A stretch of 64,000 nt of DNA from JAXDJJ01 sp034665745 (GCA_034665745.1 JAXDJJ010000016.1:1-64000), one strand, 5' to 3'. Counted from the first letter of the stretch, positions 17,910 to 26,634 are shown. Notes: generated by a model not told the origin, from the letters alone. Program-made: numbers and translations.

Positions 17910-18311
17910 ATGTCATCTCGTGCCACCCACGCTAAGTCGCCGGCGCAGTCGTTCGCTCTAGCCTTCGGAGTCGTGTTCCTGCTGGTCGGGATCCTCGGAT
18001 TCATCCTGGCACCGGACGAGGGCGACAAGCTCTTCGGTGTATTCCAGGTGAACCTGTTGCACAACATCATCCACTTGGCGGTCGGCGCGCTGTTCCTTGT
18101 CGGTTCGGGTACGCATGTGCGTGCGAAGCAGGTGAACCTTTTGGTTGGGATCGTTTACGGACTTGTCGCGATCCTTGGATTCGCCAACATCGTGGTTCAA
18201 GACCTTCTCGACGCGAACGCAGCGGATGACTTCCTGCACCTCGCGACGGCGGTCCTGGCCTTGTACTTCGGAACCGCGGGGGCCGAAGGAGCTCGACCCG
18301 CAACCACCTAG
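17910..18311 (+). CDS. DUF4383 four-helix membrane protein
   Basis: A 133-residue membrane protein with four hydrophobic segments and the DUF4383 pattern: FALAFGVVFLLVGILGF, then NLLHNIIHLAVGALF, a third helix with GIVYGLVAILGF, and a final DDFLHLATAVLALYFG. No biochemical role is established for this family. AAAGGGGA precedes the ATG at 17910 with good spacing. It lies 24 bases after the phosphodiesterase gene and converges on the ACT gene with no gap between the stops. Confidence 0.85.
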   Translation: MSSRATHAKSPAQSFALAFGVVFLLVGILGFILAPDEGDKLFGVFQVNLLHNIIHLAVGALFLVGSGTHVRAKQVNLLVGIVYGLVAILGFANIVVQDLLDANAADDFLHLATAVLALYFGTAGAEGARPATT

Positions 18312-18689
18312 TTAGGCCTTGCGGGCAGCCTCGAGGTCGTCGACCGCGATGATGATCTCGGTCTCACCGTTAGAGCGTCTCGCAACGTAAGCAGAAGAGA
18401 TCGCGACTCCCGCCTCGGCGAGCTTGCGGCAATAACGCCCGAGCTCGCCGGGCCGGTCGTCGAGCGTGGACGCAAGCACCGGGCGTGACTGCTCGACCTT
18501 GTAGCCGTTCGCTTGAAGGACCTCTGCAGCGTCTTCGCCGTCGTCGACGACTAGGTGCACAACGCCGGTGCCGTTGTGGCTTGATGCGCAGAGTGTCTCG
18601 ATGTTCACTCCGGAGCGGCCCAGGAGTTCTCCTATCCCGGCGAGTGTCCCGGGCTCTTCGTCAACGATGACGATGATCTCCTCGAGCAT
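18312..18689 (-). CDS. Tandem ACT-domain regulatory protein
   Basis: A 125-residue cytosolic protein made of two ACT modules: IIVIVDEEPGTLAGIGELLGRSGVNIET (about 5-32), then PVLASTLDDRPGELGRYCRKLAEAGVAI. ACT domains bind small ligands, usually amino acids; no catalytic domain is attached. The ATG at 18689 is chosen because the frame upstream is non-conserved-looking, and a TATGTT hexamer ends six bases before it. It sits next to the glycosylphosphotransferase gene, but no functional link is visible. The ligand is unknown. Confidence 0.8.
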   Translation of the reverse strand: MLEEIIVIVDEEPGTLAGIGELLGRSGVNIETLCASSHNGTGVVHLVVDDGEDAAEVLQANGYKVEQSRPVLASTLDDRPGELGRYCRKLAEAGVAISSAYVARRSNGETEIIIAVDDLEAARKA

Positions 18690-18695
18690 CGACCA

Positions 18696-18701
18696 AACAT
18701 A
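18696..18701 (-). promoter_or_regulatory. -10-like hexamer TATGTT, leaderless spacing
   Basis: On the minus strand TATGTT is followed by exactly six bases and then the ATG at 18689. A GAGGAG lies farther upstream than a normal ribosome site. This fits an initiation point at the A of the start codon. Confidence 0.42.
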
Positions 18702-18705
18702 CTCC

Positions 18706-20166
18706 TCAGTGGGCGCCCTCGGCAGTGGTGACAGCGCGCAGGGTTCGCCACAGGATCCATAGGTCCAAGGACAGCGACCAGTTCTGGATGTAGAAGAGGT
18801 CGTAGCGGACATAGTCCGCGAACGAGGTGTCGGTCCGACCGCTGACCTGCCATAACCCGGTCATCCCGGGCGGCACCTGGAGACGGTTGCTGACCCAGTC
18901 GTCGTATTGCTCGACCTCACTGGGCAGAGCCGGACGAGGCCCGACGAGGCTCATCTCGCCGCGCAACACGTTCCACAGTTGGGGCAACTCATCCAGCGAG
19001 TAGCGACGCAGGAACCTCCCGGCCCGGGTTACCCGGGGGTCGTCTTTGAGCTTGAACAACATTCCGGGTCCCTCTGACAGGTGTTCGAGCTCGACGAGCT
19101 TGTCCTCGGCATCGGCGACCATCGTCCGGAACTTCCAGCACGTGAATGTCTCGCCATCCTGGCCCGAACGCACCTGGCCGAAGAAGGCTCCACCCTCGGA
19201 GCCTCGTTTGATCCAGATCGCGACGGCGGCGAGGAAGGGCGAGAGCACGATCAAACCCAGGCCGGACCCCACCACGTCAATCGTTCGCTTGAGCACCTGC
19301 TGGGCGCGGTTCATCCCCGTCCGGCGCACGAACAACAGTGGAACACCGGCAACAGACTGGACCGACATGCGCGACGCCATCAGGTCCAAGGTCCCGGACG
19401 TGATCTGCAGGTCGACGTCCACGGTTTGCAGTTCCCACAGAAGGCGGTTGAGTCGGCCGGCATCAACCGCAGAGGAGGCGACCAGGATCATTCGAGCTCG
19501 GTGTTGTGCGATTAAAGCCTTGAGGTCGGCGGTTCGGCCGATGATCTTCTTGCCGTCGGCTTGCTCTTCCCCAACGGGTGCTTCGTCGTCCACGTACCCC
19601 ACGATGCGATACCCGAGCCAGGCTTCTCGCTCGAGGGTTTTCGCAACGGTCCGTGCTTCGTGGTTAGCACCGAGGATGATCGTGCGCGTCGCATCGCCAC
19701 CCCTGCGCCTAAGGAAGTGCAAGACCTTGCGAACCAGCAAGCGTTCGCCGCCGACGATGACGAAGCCACCCGCCATCGCGAGCAAGGCCCACCCACGGGC
19801 AAGGTTCAGGTTCAGGATCGAGTCGGCGAGGAAGATCAGGACGGATCCCGCGACGACTCCGTGGAACACTTGTTTGAACTCGTTTACAGGACCGAGAACC
19901 TGGCGCGGCTCGTACAGGCCGTACATCCAGAAGAGCAGCAGCCACAGGGGCGTGAGAGCGAGAACCAACACGCCGTAGTCGACCTTGTCGGCAGGGGAGC
20001 GATCCAGGAGCTCGAAGCGGATGATCGAGGCGAGGAACAGCGCCGACGACACCGCCATGGCATCGACCAGAACCCGAAGCAGGATGCGCTTGGCACTCCG
20101 ACGCTTGACCGAGCGCGCCACAGGAGCCGGTTGGGCGTGCTCCTCTACCGCGACGGTCTGGGCCAT
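18706..20166 (-). CDS. Polyprenyl glycosylphosphotransferase (WbaP/WcaJ-type sugar transferase)
   Basis: A 486-residue membrane enzyme that starts glycan synthesis by moving a sugar-1-phosphate from a nucleotide sugar to undecaprenyl phosphate. It has four to five N-terminal transmembrane helices (about 28-150), a Rossmann-like CoA-binding/NAD-type middle domain (TIILGANHEARTVAKTL, about 165-260), and a C-terminal bacterial sugar transferase domain. That domain carries KRTIDVVGSGLGLIVLSP, CWKFRTMVADAE, RRYSLDELPQLWNVLRGEMSLVGPRP and PPGMTGLWQVSGR. It is the priming enzyme expected for the nearby flippase and polymerase. The sugar is unknown. Confidence 0.93.
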   Translation of the reverse strand: MAQTVAVEEHAQPAPVARSVKRRSAKRILLRVLVDAMAVSSALFLASIIRFELLDRSPADKVDYGVLVLALTPLWLLLFWMYGLYEPRQVLGPVNEFKQVFHGVVAGSVLIFLADSILNLNLARGWALLAMAGGFVIVGGERLLVRKVLHFLRRRGGDATRTIILGANHEARTVAKTLEREAWLGYRIVGYVDDEAPVGEEQADGKKIIGRTADLKALIAQHRARMILVASSAVDAGRLNRLLWELQTVDVDLQITSGTLDLMASRMSVQSVAGVPLLFVRRTGMNRAQQVLKRTIDVVGSGLGLIVLSPFLAAVAIWIKRGSEGGAFFGQVRSGQDGETFTCWKFRTMVADAEDKLVELEHLSEGPGMLFKLKDDPRVTRAGRFLRRYSLDELPQLWNVLRGEMSLVGPRPALPSEVEQYDDWVSNRLQVPPGMTGLWQVSGRTDTSFADYVRYDLFYIQNWSLSLDLWILWRTLRAVTTAEGAH

Positions 20167-20178
20167 GCCCCCATTGTC

Positions 20179-21792
20179 CTAGATGTAGCCGAGACCTCGT
20201 AGGGATTCCTCGATCATGGCTTCTTCCTCGGCTGAATAGGGCGAGGACTCGTCCCTCGTGCCCGTGTCCGGCCCCTCGGTCGTGGTTGGGGGTGACGAGG
20301 CGAGATGTGCGTCCTCGAAGGCCGACTCCATCACATGCCCGTCCAGTCCGGTCGGTACGGCCGCTCCCGCGAGGTAGAGCAAGGTCGGCGTCACGTCCAG
20401 CACGGATGCCTTGAGATCCGCCTGTGGCTTCACGCCGGCCCCGGCGACGATGACTATCCCGTCGGGATGGTGAGCCCCTCGGGGAAGGTGGCTCAGATCC
20501 GTGAACGCCGACTTGTGGAAGATCTCGTCGTCGATCTCCCAGCGATGATCCTTGAGCACTGGCAGGACGTCGGGGGCGCCGACGTTCGCGGTGCCGGAGA
20601 AGACATCTTCAGAGCGGTACACGCGGTCGGTGACGCGCGTTCCGTCGGGCCCTTCTAGCTCCGTGAAGCGTTTGACCAGGTCGGTCTTGATCGCCTCCAG
20701 TTCGCTCGGGTCGACAATCCCGAAGCGTTCACGTCCCTTGAGGTTCACGAAGATGCCCTGCTGGGGGATCGGTGATGCGAAGGCCTTCGTCTGCGACCAG
20801 TCGATCGCCGCGAAGGTTCGGCCCTTCGCCTCACGTGCAACCTTGGCGGGAAGGATCCGCTTGGCCAGGGGCACCATCTTGCGCGCCAAGGATGTCTGCA
20901 TCACCTTCGCGCCGGACTTGACCTTCAAGTAACCCCACTGTTCGAGCAGAGCGTTCGTGTGGACGCTCACTTCCCATGCGGTGAAACCGTGATCGGAAAC
21001 GACGAGAACCCCACCCGAGTCGCGTGCGTAGTCGTCGAGGACGCCAACGATCTCGTCCATCGCCTGGAAGCAACGCCAGATGTCGGGTCGCAGGCGCTTC
21101 GCTTCGGGCGTGTAGTACATGTCGTCGTTCGGATCCATGTACCGGTAATAGACATGCTGCATCCGGTCGGGGGATTCGAGCACCGAGAAGAGGACATCCA
21201 CAGGTTCTTCGTCCAACAACTTCCGCAGCACCGTCACACGTTGCTGCAGCGAGGCTTGGATCCGTTCGCAGAGGGCCGCGTCGCGATAGTCCTTCTCCCA
21301 GTTGGCGCTGACATCGATCGCGTAGTTGGGAGCCCATGCGTGGATCTTCTGTTCGAGCTCTTTGGGAGCAGTGAACCCTTGTGGAGGCCGCTCGCCGTAG
21401 CCCGGCGTCATCATCCCGGAGACCATCCAGCCATTGAGGTCGCTCGCAGGGAACGTAAGAGGAAGGTGGAAGATGCCGGCGCTACGACCTTGCGCATTCG
21501 CCATCTCCCACACGGTCGCCGACTTCACCTTTCCGGCGTGCATGAGCTCCTGACGTTCCCACTGTGCATGGCCCTCGACGAACCCGTAGACGCCATGTCG
21601 TCCCGGATTCACTCCGGTGGCGGCCGATGTCCACGCCGGGGGCGTGTAAGTGGGGACCGTGGACGTGAGGATGCCACTCGCGCCCGCGTCCTTGATCGCC
21701 TTCAGACGCGGCATCACTCCGTTGTCCAGCATGTCGTCGATCAGTTGCCACGCAGCGCCGTCGAGTCCGATCACCGCTGACCGCTTATTCAT
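20179..21792 (-). CDS. Type I phosphodiesterase / nucleotide pyrophosphatase-like hydrolase (copy 2)
   Basis: A 537-residue paralog, equal in length to the product of 16272-17885. D11 lies in VIGLDGAAW and nucleophile-type T50 in PTYTPPAWTS, followed by TGVNPGRHGVYGF; later SPDRMQHVYY, VVSDHGFT and HHPDGIVIVAGAG complete the metal sites, and VTPTLLYLAG precedes a Ser/Thr-rich linker. The tail YSAEEEAMIEESLRGLGYI matches copy 1. ATG at 21792 is preceded on the minus strand by TAGGAT with six-base spacing. It lies 22 bases downstream of the glycerol-1-phosphate-dehydrogenase-like gene and upstream of the glycosylphosphotransferase. Substrate unknown; a phosphodiester in the same glycan pathway is inferred. 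Confidence 0.87.
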   Translation of the reverse strand: MNKRSAVIGLDGAAWQLIDDMLDNGVMPRLKAIKDAGASGILTSTVPTYTPPAWTSAATGVNPGRHGVYGFVEGHAQWERQELMHAGKVKSATVWEMANAQGRSAGIFHLPLTFPASDLNGWMVSGMMTPGYGERPPQGFTAPKELEQKIHAWAPNYAIDVSANWEKDYRDAALCERIQASLQQRVTVLRKLLDEEPVDVLFSVLESPDRMQHVYYRYMDPNDDMYYTPEAKRLRPDIWRCFQAMDEIVGVLDDYARDSGGVLVVSDHGFTAWEVSVHTNALLEQWGYLKVKSGAKVMQTSLARKMVPLAKRILPAKVAREAKGRTFAAIDWSQTKAFASPIPQQGIFVNLKGRERFGIVDPSELEAIKTDLVKRFTELEGPDGTRVTDRVYRSEDVFSGTANVGAPDVLPVLKDHRWEIDDEIFHKSAFTDLSHLPRGAHHPDGIVIVAGAGVKPQADLKASVLDVTPTLLYLAGAAVPTGLDGHVMESAFEDAHLASSPPTTTEGPDTGTRDESSPYSAEEEAMIEESLRGLGYI

Positions 21793-21798
21793 CGGCGC

Positions 21799-21804
21799 AT
21801 CCTA
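21799..21804 (-). promoter_or_regulatory. -10-like hexamer TAGGAT, leaderless spacing
   Basis: TAGGAT on the minus strand ends six bases before the ATG at 21792. It lies in the 22-base gap inside the operon, so it could be an internal promoter allowing separate expression of the phosphodiesterase and priming transferase. Confidence 0.38.
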
Positions 21805-21814
21805 GAGGCGCGCA

Positions 21815-22852
21815 TCAGTCCGGCCAGATGCGTTGGATGAGGGCGCGTGCCGACTCCTCGTCGAGATTCGAGTCCTCGAGGATCGTGAAGCGGCCCGGCC
21901 GCGTATCGGGTGCGGCAAGGATGACCTCGACCATGTCGTCCTCGGTGAACTCGAGGTCGGAGGGGTGCGACGGAAGCCCGAGTTTCTGCAAGCGGGTCTT
22001 CAGAGGTTCAACGTCTTCCTCGTACAACGCGACCGAGATCAGTGTTCCGAAAGCGACCTGTGCTCCGTGGAGAGCCCGGCCCCCGAAAAGCTCGTCGATC
22101 GCGTGCGAGATCTCGTGTTCCCCGCCCGATGCGGGCCGAGACGTACCGGAGCAGATCATCGACATGCCCGATAGGACAAGGGCATCGGCCAGGTGCTTGA
22201 GGAATGCAGGATCTTTCTCCGAGATGGCCGGATCCTGATCGAGATAGGCCTCGACCGCGGCGAACGATTCAGCCGAGAGATTCCACGCACGCTCGTCGAT
22301 CTCCTCGAGTCCGCGGTGAGCGGCCAACGACCAGTCACGAAGGGCCAGGGGGTTCGCGAGAAGGTCACCGAGTCCGGCGGCGACGCTTGCGACCGGCGCA
22401 TTCGACAGGGTTGGCAGGGGAACGATGACGGCGCGCGGCGGGGCTGCTCCGAGACTCTCGGCACGGCCTTCGTCGTTAGGCACCACGGCGACCGGCGAAC
22501 AGATGCCGTCATGCGAGAGCTGGGTCGGTACCGCGATGTTGACCAGTCCGGCGCGTGCAGCGGCGAGCTTGGCGATGTCGAGCCTGCGGCCTCCACCAAC
22601 GGCCACGATCGCGTCGGCGCCTTCGGACTGAGCCTTTGCACCTAGGGTCGACGCCCATTCTTGGTCGGCGCCCTCGCCGGGCGCCTTTGGAGCGCGCGAC
22701 CCGGGGAGCTTCTCGGCAAGGGCTTTCCCGTGGCGGGACACGAGGACGAACGGGTTCTCGATCCCAAGATCGTCCAACGTCTTCGCGAGGTCGGTCGCGG
22801 CGCGCTCCTCGTCGACATCGGCGTCGAGGAAGAAGACCTCGGGGAACTCCAC
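21815..22852 (-). CDS. sn-Glycerol-1-phosphate dehydrogenase-like (AraM/EgsA family)
   Basis: A 345-residue iron/zinc alcohol-dehydrogenase-fold enzyme. Visible features are the NAD(P) motif VGGGRRLDIAK (85-95) and PTQLSHDG (109-116). The metal-ligand set is D163 (GLGDLLAN), H246 (GGEHEISH) and H262 (ALHGAQVAFG). Family members reduce dihydroxyacetone phosphate to sn-glycerol-1-phosphate, the archaeal-type stereoisomer; bacterial AraM supplies G1P for ether-type lipids. GTG at 22852 gives the family length. It follows the nucleotidyltransferase gene by 16 bases, suggesting that G1P or a related polyol phosphate is activated to a CDP-linked form. Exact substrate is inferred. Confidence 0.82.
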   Translation of the reverse strand: MEFPEVFFLDADVDEERAATDLAKTLDDLGIENPFVLVSRHGKALAEKLPGSRAPKAPGEGADQEWASTLGAKAQSEGADAIVAVGGGRRLDIAKLAAARAGLVNIAVPTQLSHDGICSPVAVVPNDEGRAESLGAAPPRAVIVPLPTLSNAPVASVAAGLGDLLANPLALRDWSLAAHRGLEEIDERAWNLSAESFAAVEAYLDQDPAISEKDPAFLKHLADALVLSGMSMICSGTSRPASGGEHEISHAIDELFGGRALHGAQVAFGTLISVALYEEDVEPLKTRLQKLGLPSHPSDLEFTEDDMVEVILAAPDTRPGRFTILEDSNLDEESARALIQRIWPD

Positions 22853-22868
22853 TACCGGTCTCTTCTCT

Positions 22869-23633
22869 CTAGGTCAGTGCTTCGGCGCTACCGCGTGGCG
22901 CCAGCGCCTGGTGGTGGCGCTGGACAACCGCGACCGCGGCCGGAACGTCGTCGGGGGTGTCTACTTCGGCGTACTCGCCCTCGTTGACCAGAGCGGCTCG
23001 CACATCGAGGTCGCCCATGAGCTTCGCGTAGACATCCTCGTAGTAGCCATTGACGTCGTGAGCCCACTCGAGATCGGTTGCGACCTTGAGATACCGGCGA
23101 GCCGCTTCGGGGCGGAGCAGCGACACCCCGGCGTACTCACCGTGGCCGTACGCCCGCTTGAGACCTTTGCCGATGTCGAGGACCCGATCGCCATCGAGCC
23201 GAACGCGCATGTCCTCGTCGTCAAGCACCAACCGCTTCTCGACCGCGAGCACGAGGTCCCCACTCTGGTCGACAACCCGCTTGTAAACCTCGGGTTGCAC
23301 CACGACGTCACAGTTCACGACCAGTACGTCGAAGCCGGGCAACTGATCCAACGCAACCCGCACCGAATGGAAGTTTCCCCATGATGCGTAACGAGCGTTC
23401 CTGACGAAGCTCACGTCCAAGCCTTCGGAATGCTCGGCCACATAGCTCTCGATCTCGGTGGGTCGATGCCCGGTAACGACGAGGATGTCGGTTACCCCGG
23501 AGGTACGAAGGCCTTCGAGGATGTAGGCGAGAAGGGGTTCGTGTCCATCGAGGGGTAGCAACGTCTTTGGGGTGCCTCCACCCATCCGCACACCGCGGCC
23601 GGCCGCGAGGATGGCTGCCTTTACTCCTGCCAC
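22869..23633 (-). CDS. Nucleotidyltransferase (sugar/polyol-phosphate cytidylyltransferase-like)
   Basis: A 254-residue GT-A-type NTP transferase. The signature AAILAAGRGVRMGG then PKTLLPLDG (about 6-30) binds the nucleotide, and VVNCDVVV (near 104-111) gives the metal-binding Asp. The short length without a left-handed helix, and EYAEVDTPDD near the end, resemble phosphocholine or inositol-phosphate cytidylyltransferases more than hexose enzymes. GTG at 23633 has a strong CTGGAGGT upstream and overlaps the DUF4012 gene by 13 bases. With the G1P dehydrogenase and CDP-alcohol phosphotransferase it could form a CDP-polyol pathway; the actual NTP and phosphate substrate are not determined by sequence. 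Confidence 0.8.
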   Translation of the reverse strand: MAGVKAAILAAGRGVRMGGGTPKTLLPLDGHEPLLAYILEGLRTSGVTDILVVTGHRPTEIESYVAEHSEGLDVSFVRNARYASWGNFHSVRVALDQLPGFDVLVVNCDVVVQPEVYKRVVDQSGDLVLAVEKRLVLDDEDMRVRLDGDRVLDIGKGLKRAYGHGEYAGVSLLRPEAARRYLKVATDLEWAHDVNGYYEDVYAKLMGDLDVRAALVNEGEYAEVDTPDDVPAAVAVVQRHHQALAPRGSAEALT

Positions 23634-25597
23634 GAGACCTCCAGTTCGAAATCGGTTTTGACGATGCGTTCGAGGACCAAGAGGTCACCTTTGCGCTCGA
23701 AGCCCCGGGCTTTGATGCCGGTGGCCCCCTCGGGCACCCTGATCCGGATGATGAGCCTCTCGGGATTGATCTTGGCTTGATGCTGTACGACCAGACGATA
23801 GACGCGCCTGGAATCGACCGTGTGCACGACGTCTGGGACCCGATACCCGAAGGTGAATGACTGCGTGTCCTGGACGGGGATCTCGAGGGCGACGGTCCAC
23901 ACTTTCTTGCCCACTTCGAGGTGCTCGGGCGGTGTGTCGCCCGTCCACGTCGCGATCGACGAGCCCCCGAGCGAGACGCGAGTGCCATCGACCGTGCCCT
24001 CCCCAAACTGCGCAGCACCTGGCGCATAGAGATTCATCATCGGCCTCGTGGTCCCGTGCTTGCCGCCAGTTTCCGGCGGGCCCCCCGAATCGCCCATGAC
24101 GCGTCGGTGTTGGGGGAGATAGACCCCGTTCGTGATGTCGACCTTTGCGGTATCGATCGCGTCATCGCCATCGATCGTGACATCGAGTTGGTACGTCTGC
24201 TCTTCGAAGTAGTCGAGCTTGTTGCCGCCGACGTTCTGCTCGACGACGTTGAAATAGTCCGCCCCCTTCGCTTCGTCGAGACCACCGTCCCAGTCCATCA
24301 TCTCGATGAACGCTTGCTCGTTCGGGTCCCGGAGCCACACCTGCATGTTCTTCTCGGTTAGCGACTTCCCGAAGCCTTGGACGAGCTCCGTCGGATGCTC
24401 GGGGTTGATCATCCCTTCGTAGAACTTCTGCACGACGTCGCGGAGGACGGCTTTCCTCACGGAATCCTTCGCGCCGAACGCGCCGTACGCCTTGTTCAGC
24501 AGGAACGGAACCGACTTGCGCGCGGAGATGACGTTGCCGCGCCTCGTTGTGAATCTCCCCACGCCGGGCATCAGGTTCCGTACGAGCAGGGGATCGACGA
24601 CGATGACTCCATCCATCACCGGGAAGGTTGGATCGGCCCGTTGCGCATATGCGAGCAGCAACGATGCGGAAAGTGGGAGGTCCGGTGACCAGTTCGCGTT
24701 CCCGAACCGCTGTGCGTCGGGAACCTCACGCACGTACCAGGCATCCTCCGGCAGAGGAACGTCTGGGAACAAGGTCCTGTTCTTGTCGATGTCGTAGACG
24801 GTCTGGCTCGCCTCTTTCTCTTTGGGGAGGCTCGGAGAACCGTTGTCGATGGTCATGCGGGTGAACTGAAGGATCGATCCGCCCGTGCCGCGTTGCTCGG
24901 CCGGGTTCTGCATCCCGATCAGATAAGTGCGCGGCCCTTCCGCACCGAGGAACCCCGGGAGGATCGCAAGGCCCGCCTCGGCATTCGCAAGGAGCTCGTC
25001 GGTGTCGTTGGCACGCTCGATGCCCTCGTCAACATCGTCTCGGAAGCGCTTCGGCAACTTCGACTTATCTACAGCCCCAAGCTCGCGCCCGACACCTTCG
25101 ATGTTCGACCTCACGTCGCGGACGGTGTCCGCGATCTCGGCGATGCGATCGAGGCGGAAGCGCCCACCGTTCTTGGGATCCTCCGGGTCGCGCTCGATGA
25201 TCTTGTCGGGACCGCGCAGCGCTCCTTCCGCGATCGCAAGGGTTCCCTGCGCCGCTTTCGCCGAGAGCTCGGCCGCGGCGACGAAGTGCTCGGTCTCGCC
25301 GAGAGCGTCTCCGACCTTGGGCAGCCGTCGTAGCAGATCCATCACCGGCCCCCCACTCTGGTAGCCGTCCCGTGCACGACGGGCGGCAGCAACCGCGGCG
25401 AGAGTCTCGTAGCGCGCCGACTTGATGTTGCCATTGGTCAACGACTTCTCGGCCTTGTCGAGATGGGTGCGCGCATCCAGCAGGCCGCTAGCGAGGTTCC
25501 AGGGTCCGGAAAGCATCGATAGCCACAGCAAGGTGCCGAACAGTGCTGCGATCAACACGCCGGCCGAGACCAACCCCCGCGGCCTCTTGACCGTCAA
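23621..25597 (-). CDS. DUF4012 exported/membrane-anchored protein
   Basis: A 658-residue protein with one N-terminal transmembrane anchor (about 9-30) and a large outer part. It contains a helical region (about 40-230, with many Ala/Glu/Lys), then a DUF4012 core with FLGAEGPRTYLIGMQNPAEQRGTGG near 215-240 and a C-terminal beta-rich portion. DUF4012 genes are repeatedly found in capsule or exopolysaccharide loci, but no activity is known. TTG at 25597 overlaps the stop of the upstream LLM oxidoreductase gene (TTGA). Its placement in the operon with the priming transferase supports a role in glycan export or attachment, which is inference. Confidence 0.83.
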   Translation of the reverse strand: MTVKRPRGLVSAGVLIAALFGTLLWLSMLSGPWNLASGLLDARTHLDKAEKSLTNGNIKSARYETLAAVAAARRARDGYQSGGPVMDLLRRLPKVGDALGETEHFVAAAELSAKAAQGTLAIAEGALRGPDKIIERDPEDPKNGGRFRLDRIAEIADTVRDVRSNIEGVGRELGAVDKSKLPKRFRDDVDEGIERANDTDELLANAEAGLAILPGFLGAEGPRTYLIGMQNPAEQRGTGGSILQFTRMTIDNGSPSLPKEKEASQTVYDIDKNRTLFPDVPLPEDAWYVREVPDAQRFGNANWSPDLPLSASLLLAYAQRADPTFPVMDGVIVVDPLLVRNLMPGVGRFTTRRGNVISARKSVPFLLNKAYGAFGAKDSVRKAVLRDVVQKFYEGMINPEHPTELVQGFGKSLTEKNMQVWLRDPNEQAFIEMMDWDGGLDEAKGADYFNVVEQNVGGNKLDYFEEQTYQLDVTIDGDDAIDTAKVDITNGVYLPQHRRVMGDSGGPPETGGKHGTTRPMMNLYAPGAAQFGEGTVDGTRVSLGGSSIATWTGDTPPEHLEVGKKVWTVALEIPVQDTQSFTFGYRVPDVVHTVDSRRVYRLVVQHQAKINPERLIIRIRVPEGATGIKARGFERKGDLLVLERIVKTDFELEVSWQE

Positions 25598-26634
25598 CTC
25601 TTCCCCGCGTGCTCCCGCAACCGAGGCGCAACCTCTCGTGCGAGCAACTCGATGGATCGGGCGGCAGGCTCGGCGGCCATGCCGGGGTAATGCATCCGTA
25701 GAACGAGGTGGCTGTCCGGGTACCGAGACATCACCTCGACGACGGGCTTCAGGTAGGCCACGACCTCGTCGGGCGTCCCGTAAGCGGTCGTGCGCCGTAT
25801 GTCGGACTCATCGGGGGGGATCACTTCCAGAGGTTTCCCCGGGACATCCGTTCCGACACGCCATCCCGCGTAGACGCCGAGTTGGTGACCGATCCCGTCT
25901 CTGACCATCGGCCAGTCGCGGTCGGGATCGGTGGTCACGTACGCGTTCTGCAACAGGGCAACCATCGGAGGACCGTCGAGGCCCGCCTTTGAGCGTTCCT
26001 CGGCGGCCATCTCGAACGACGCCGCGACACGCTTCGGTTCGGCGCGCGACGAGATGTAGCCGTCGCCGATACGACCAGCTCGGCGGATCGCGTCGTCGAC
26101 GAAACCGCCGATAAAGATGGGAGGCACGCGCGCCGGCTTCGGCGTCACGCCGACATCTTTGTACGTGTAGTGCTTCCCCTCGAAAGTGAAGCGCTCGTCG
26201 TTCCACGCGTGACGAAGGATCTCGGTGATCTCGCGCAAGCGCCGGGTGCGCGTCGCTACATCGATGTCGAAGGCACGGAACTCTTCGTCCCTCCACCCGA
26301 TGCCAAGACCACAGATCACGCGGCCCCCGGATAGCTGGTCGACCACCGCGAAGTCCTCGGCCAAGCGGATCGGATCGTGGAACGGCGCAAGTACGACCCC
26401 GGTGCCGAGCTCGATCCGCTCGGTGACAGCGGCGAACGCCGCCAGAAGGGGAAGGAGGGCGGGTAGGTAGCCATCACCAGCGAAGTGATGCTCTGAGACC
26501 CACGCCGAGTCCAGGCCTTCGGACTCGACCAGCTTCACCAGGTCTAGATAGTCCCGGTACTCGGTCGTGAACGTGCGATCGCTCGTTGCCGGAACCTGGC
26601 CGGTGAATAGGCCGACGCCAACCTTGAAGCTCAA
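25594..26634 (-). CDS. LLM-class (luciferase-like) F420-dependent-type oxidoreductase
   Basis: A 346-residue TIM-barrel flavin/F420 enzyme. Typical segments are GLDSAWVSEHHF (about 39-50), ERIELGTGVVLAPFHDP, LAEDFAVVDQLSGGRVICGLGIGW, and PPIFIGGFVDDAIRRAGRIGDGYI. The family includes both FMN- and F420-dependent members; F420 biosynthesis genes at 61.8-64 kb make F420 use likely. TTG at 26634 is preferred: GGGAGGG lies five bases upstream and the protein then begins at the first barrel strand, whereas the longer ATG form (26796) crosses the terminator-like hairpin. It heads the minus-strand glycan operon. Substrate unknown. Confidence 0.85.
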   Translation of the reverse strand: MSFKVGVGLFTGQVPATSDRTFTTEYRDYLDLVKLVESEGLDSAWVSEHHFAGDGYLPALLPLLAAFAAVTERIELGTGVVLAPFHDPIRLAEDFAVVDQLSGGRVICGLGIGWRDEEFRAFDIDVATRTRRLREITEILRHAWNDERFTFEGKHYTYKDVGVTPKPARVPPIFIGGFVDDAIRRAGRIGDGYISSRAEPKRVAASFEMAAEERSKAGLDGPPMVALLQNAYVTTDPDRDWPMVRDGIGHQLGVYAGWRVGTDVPGKPLEVIPPDESDIRRTTAYGTPDEVVAYLKPVVEVMSRYPDSHLVLRMHYPGMAAEPAARSIELLAREVAPRLREHAGKS

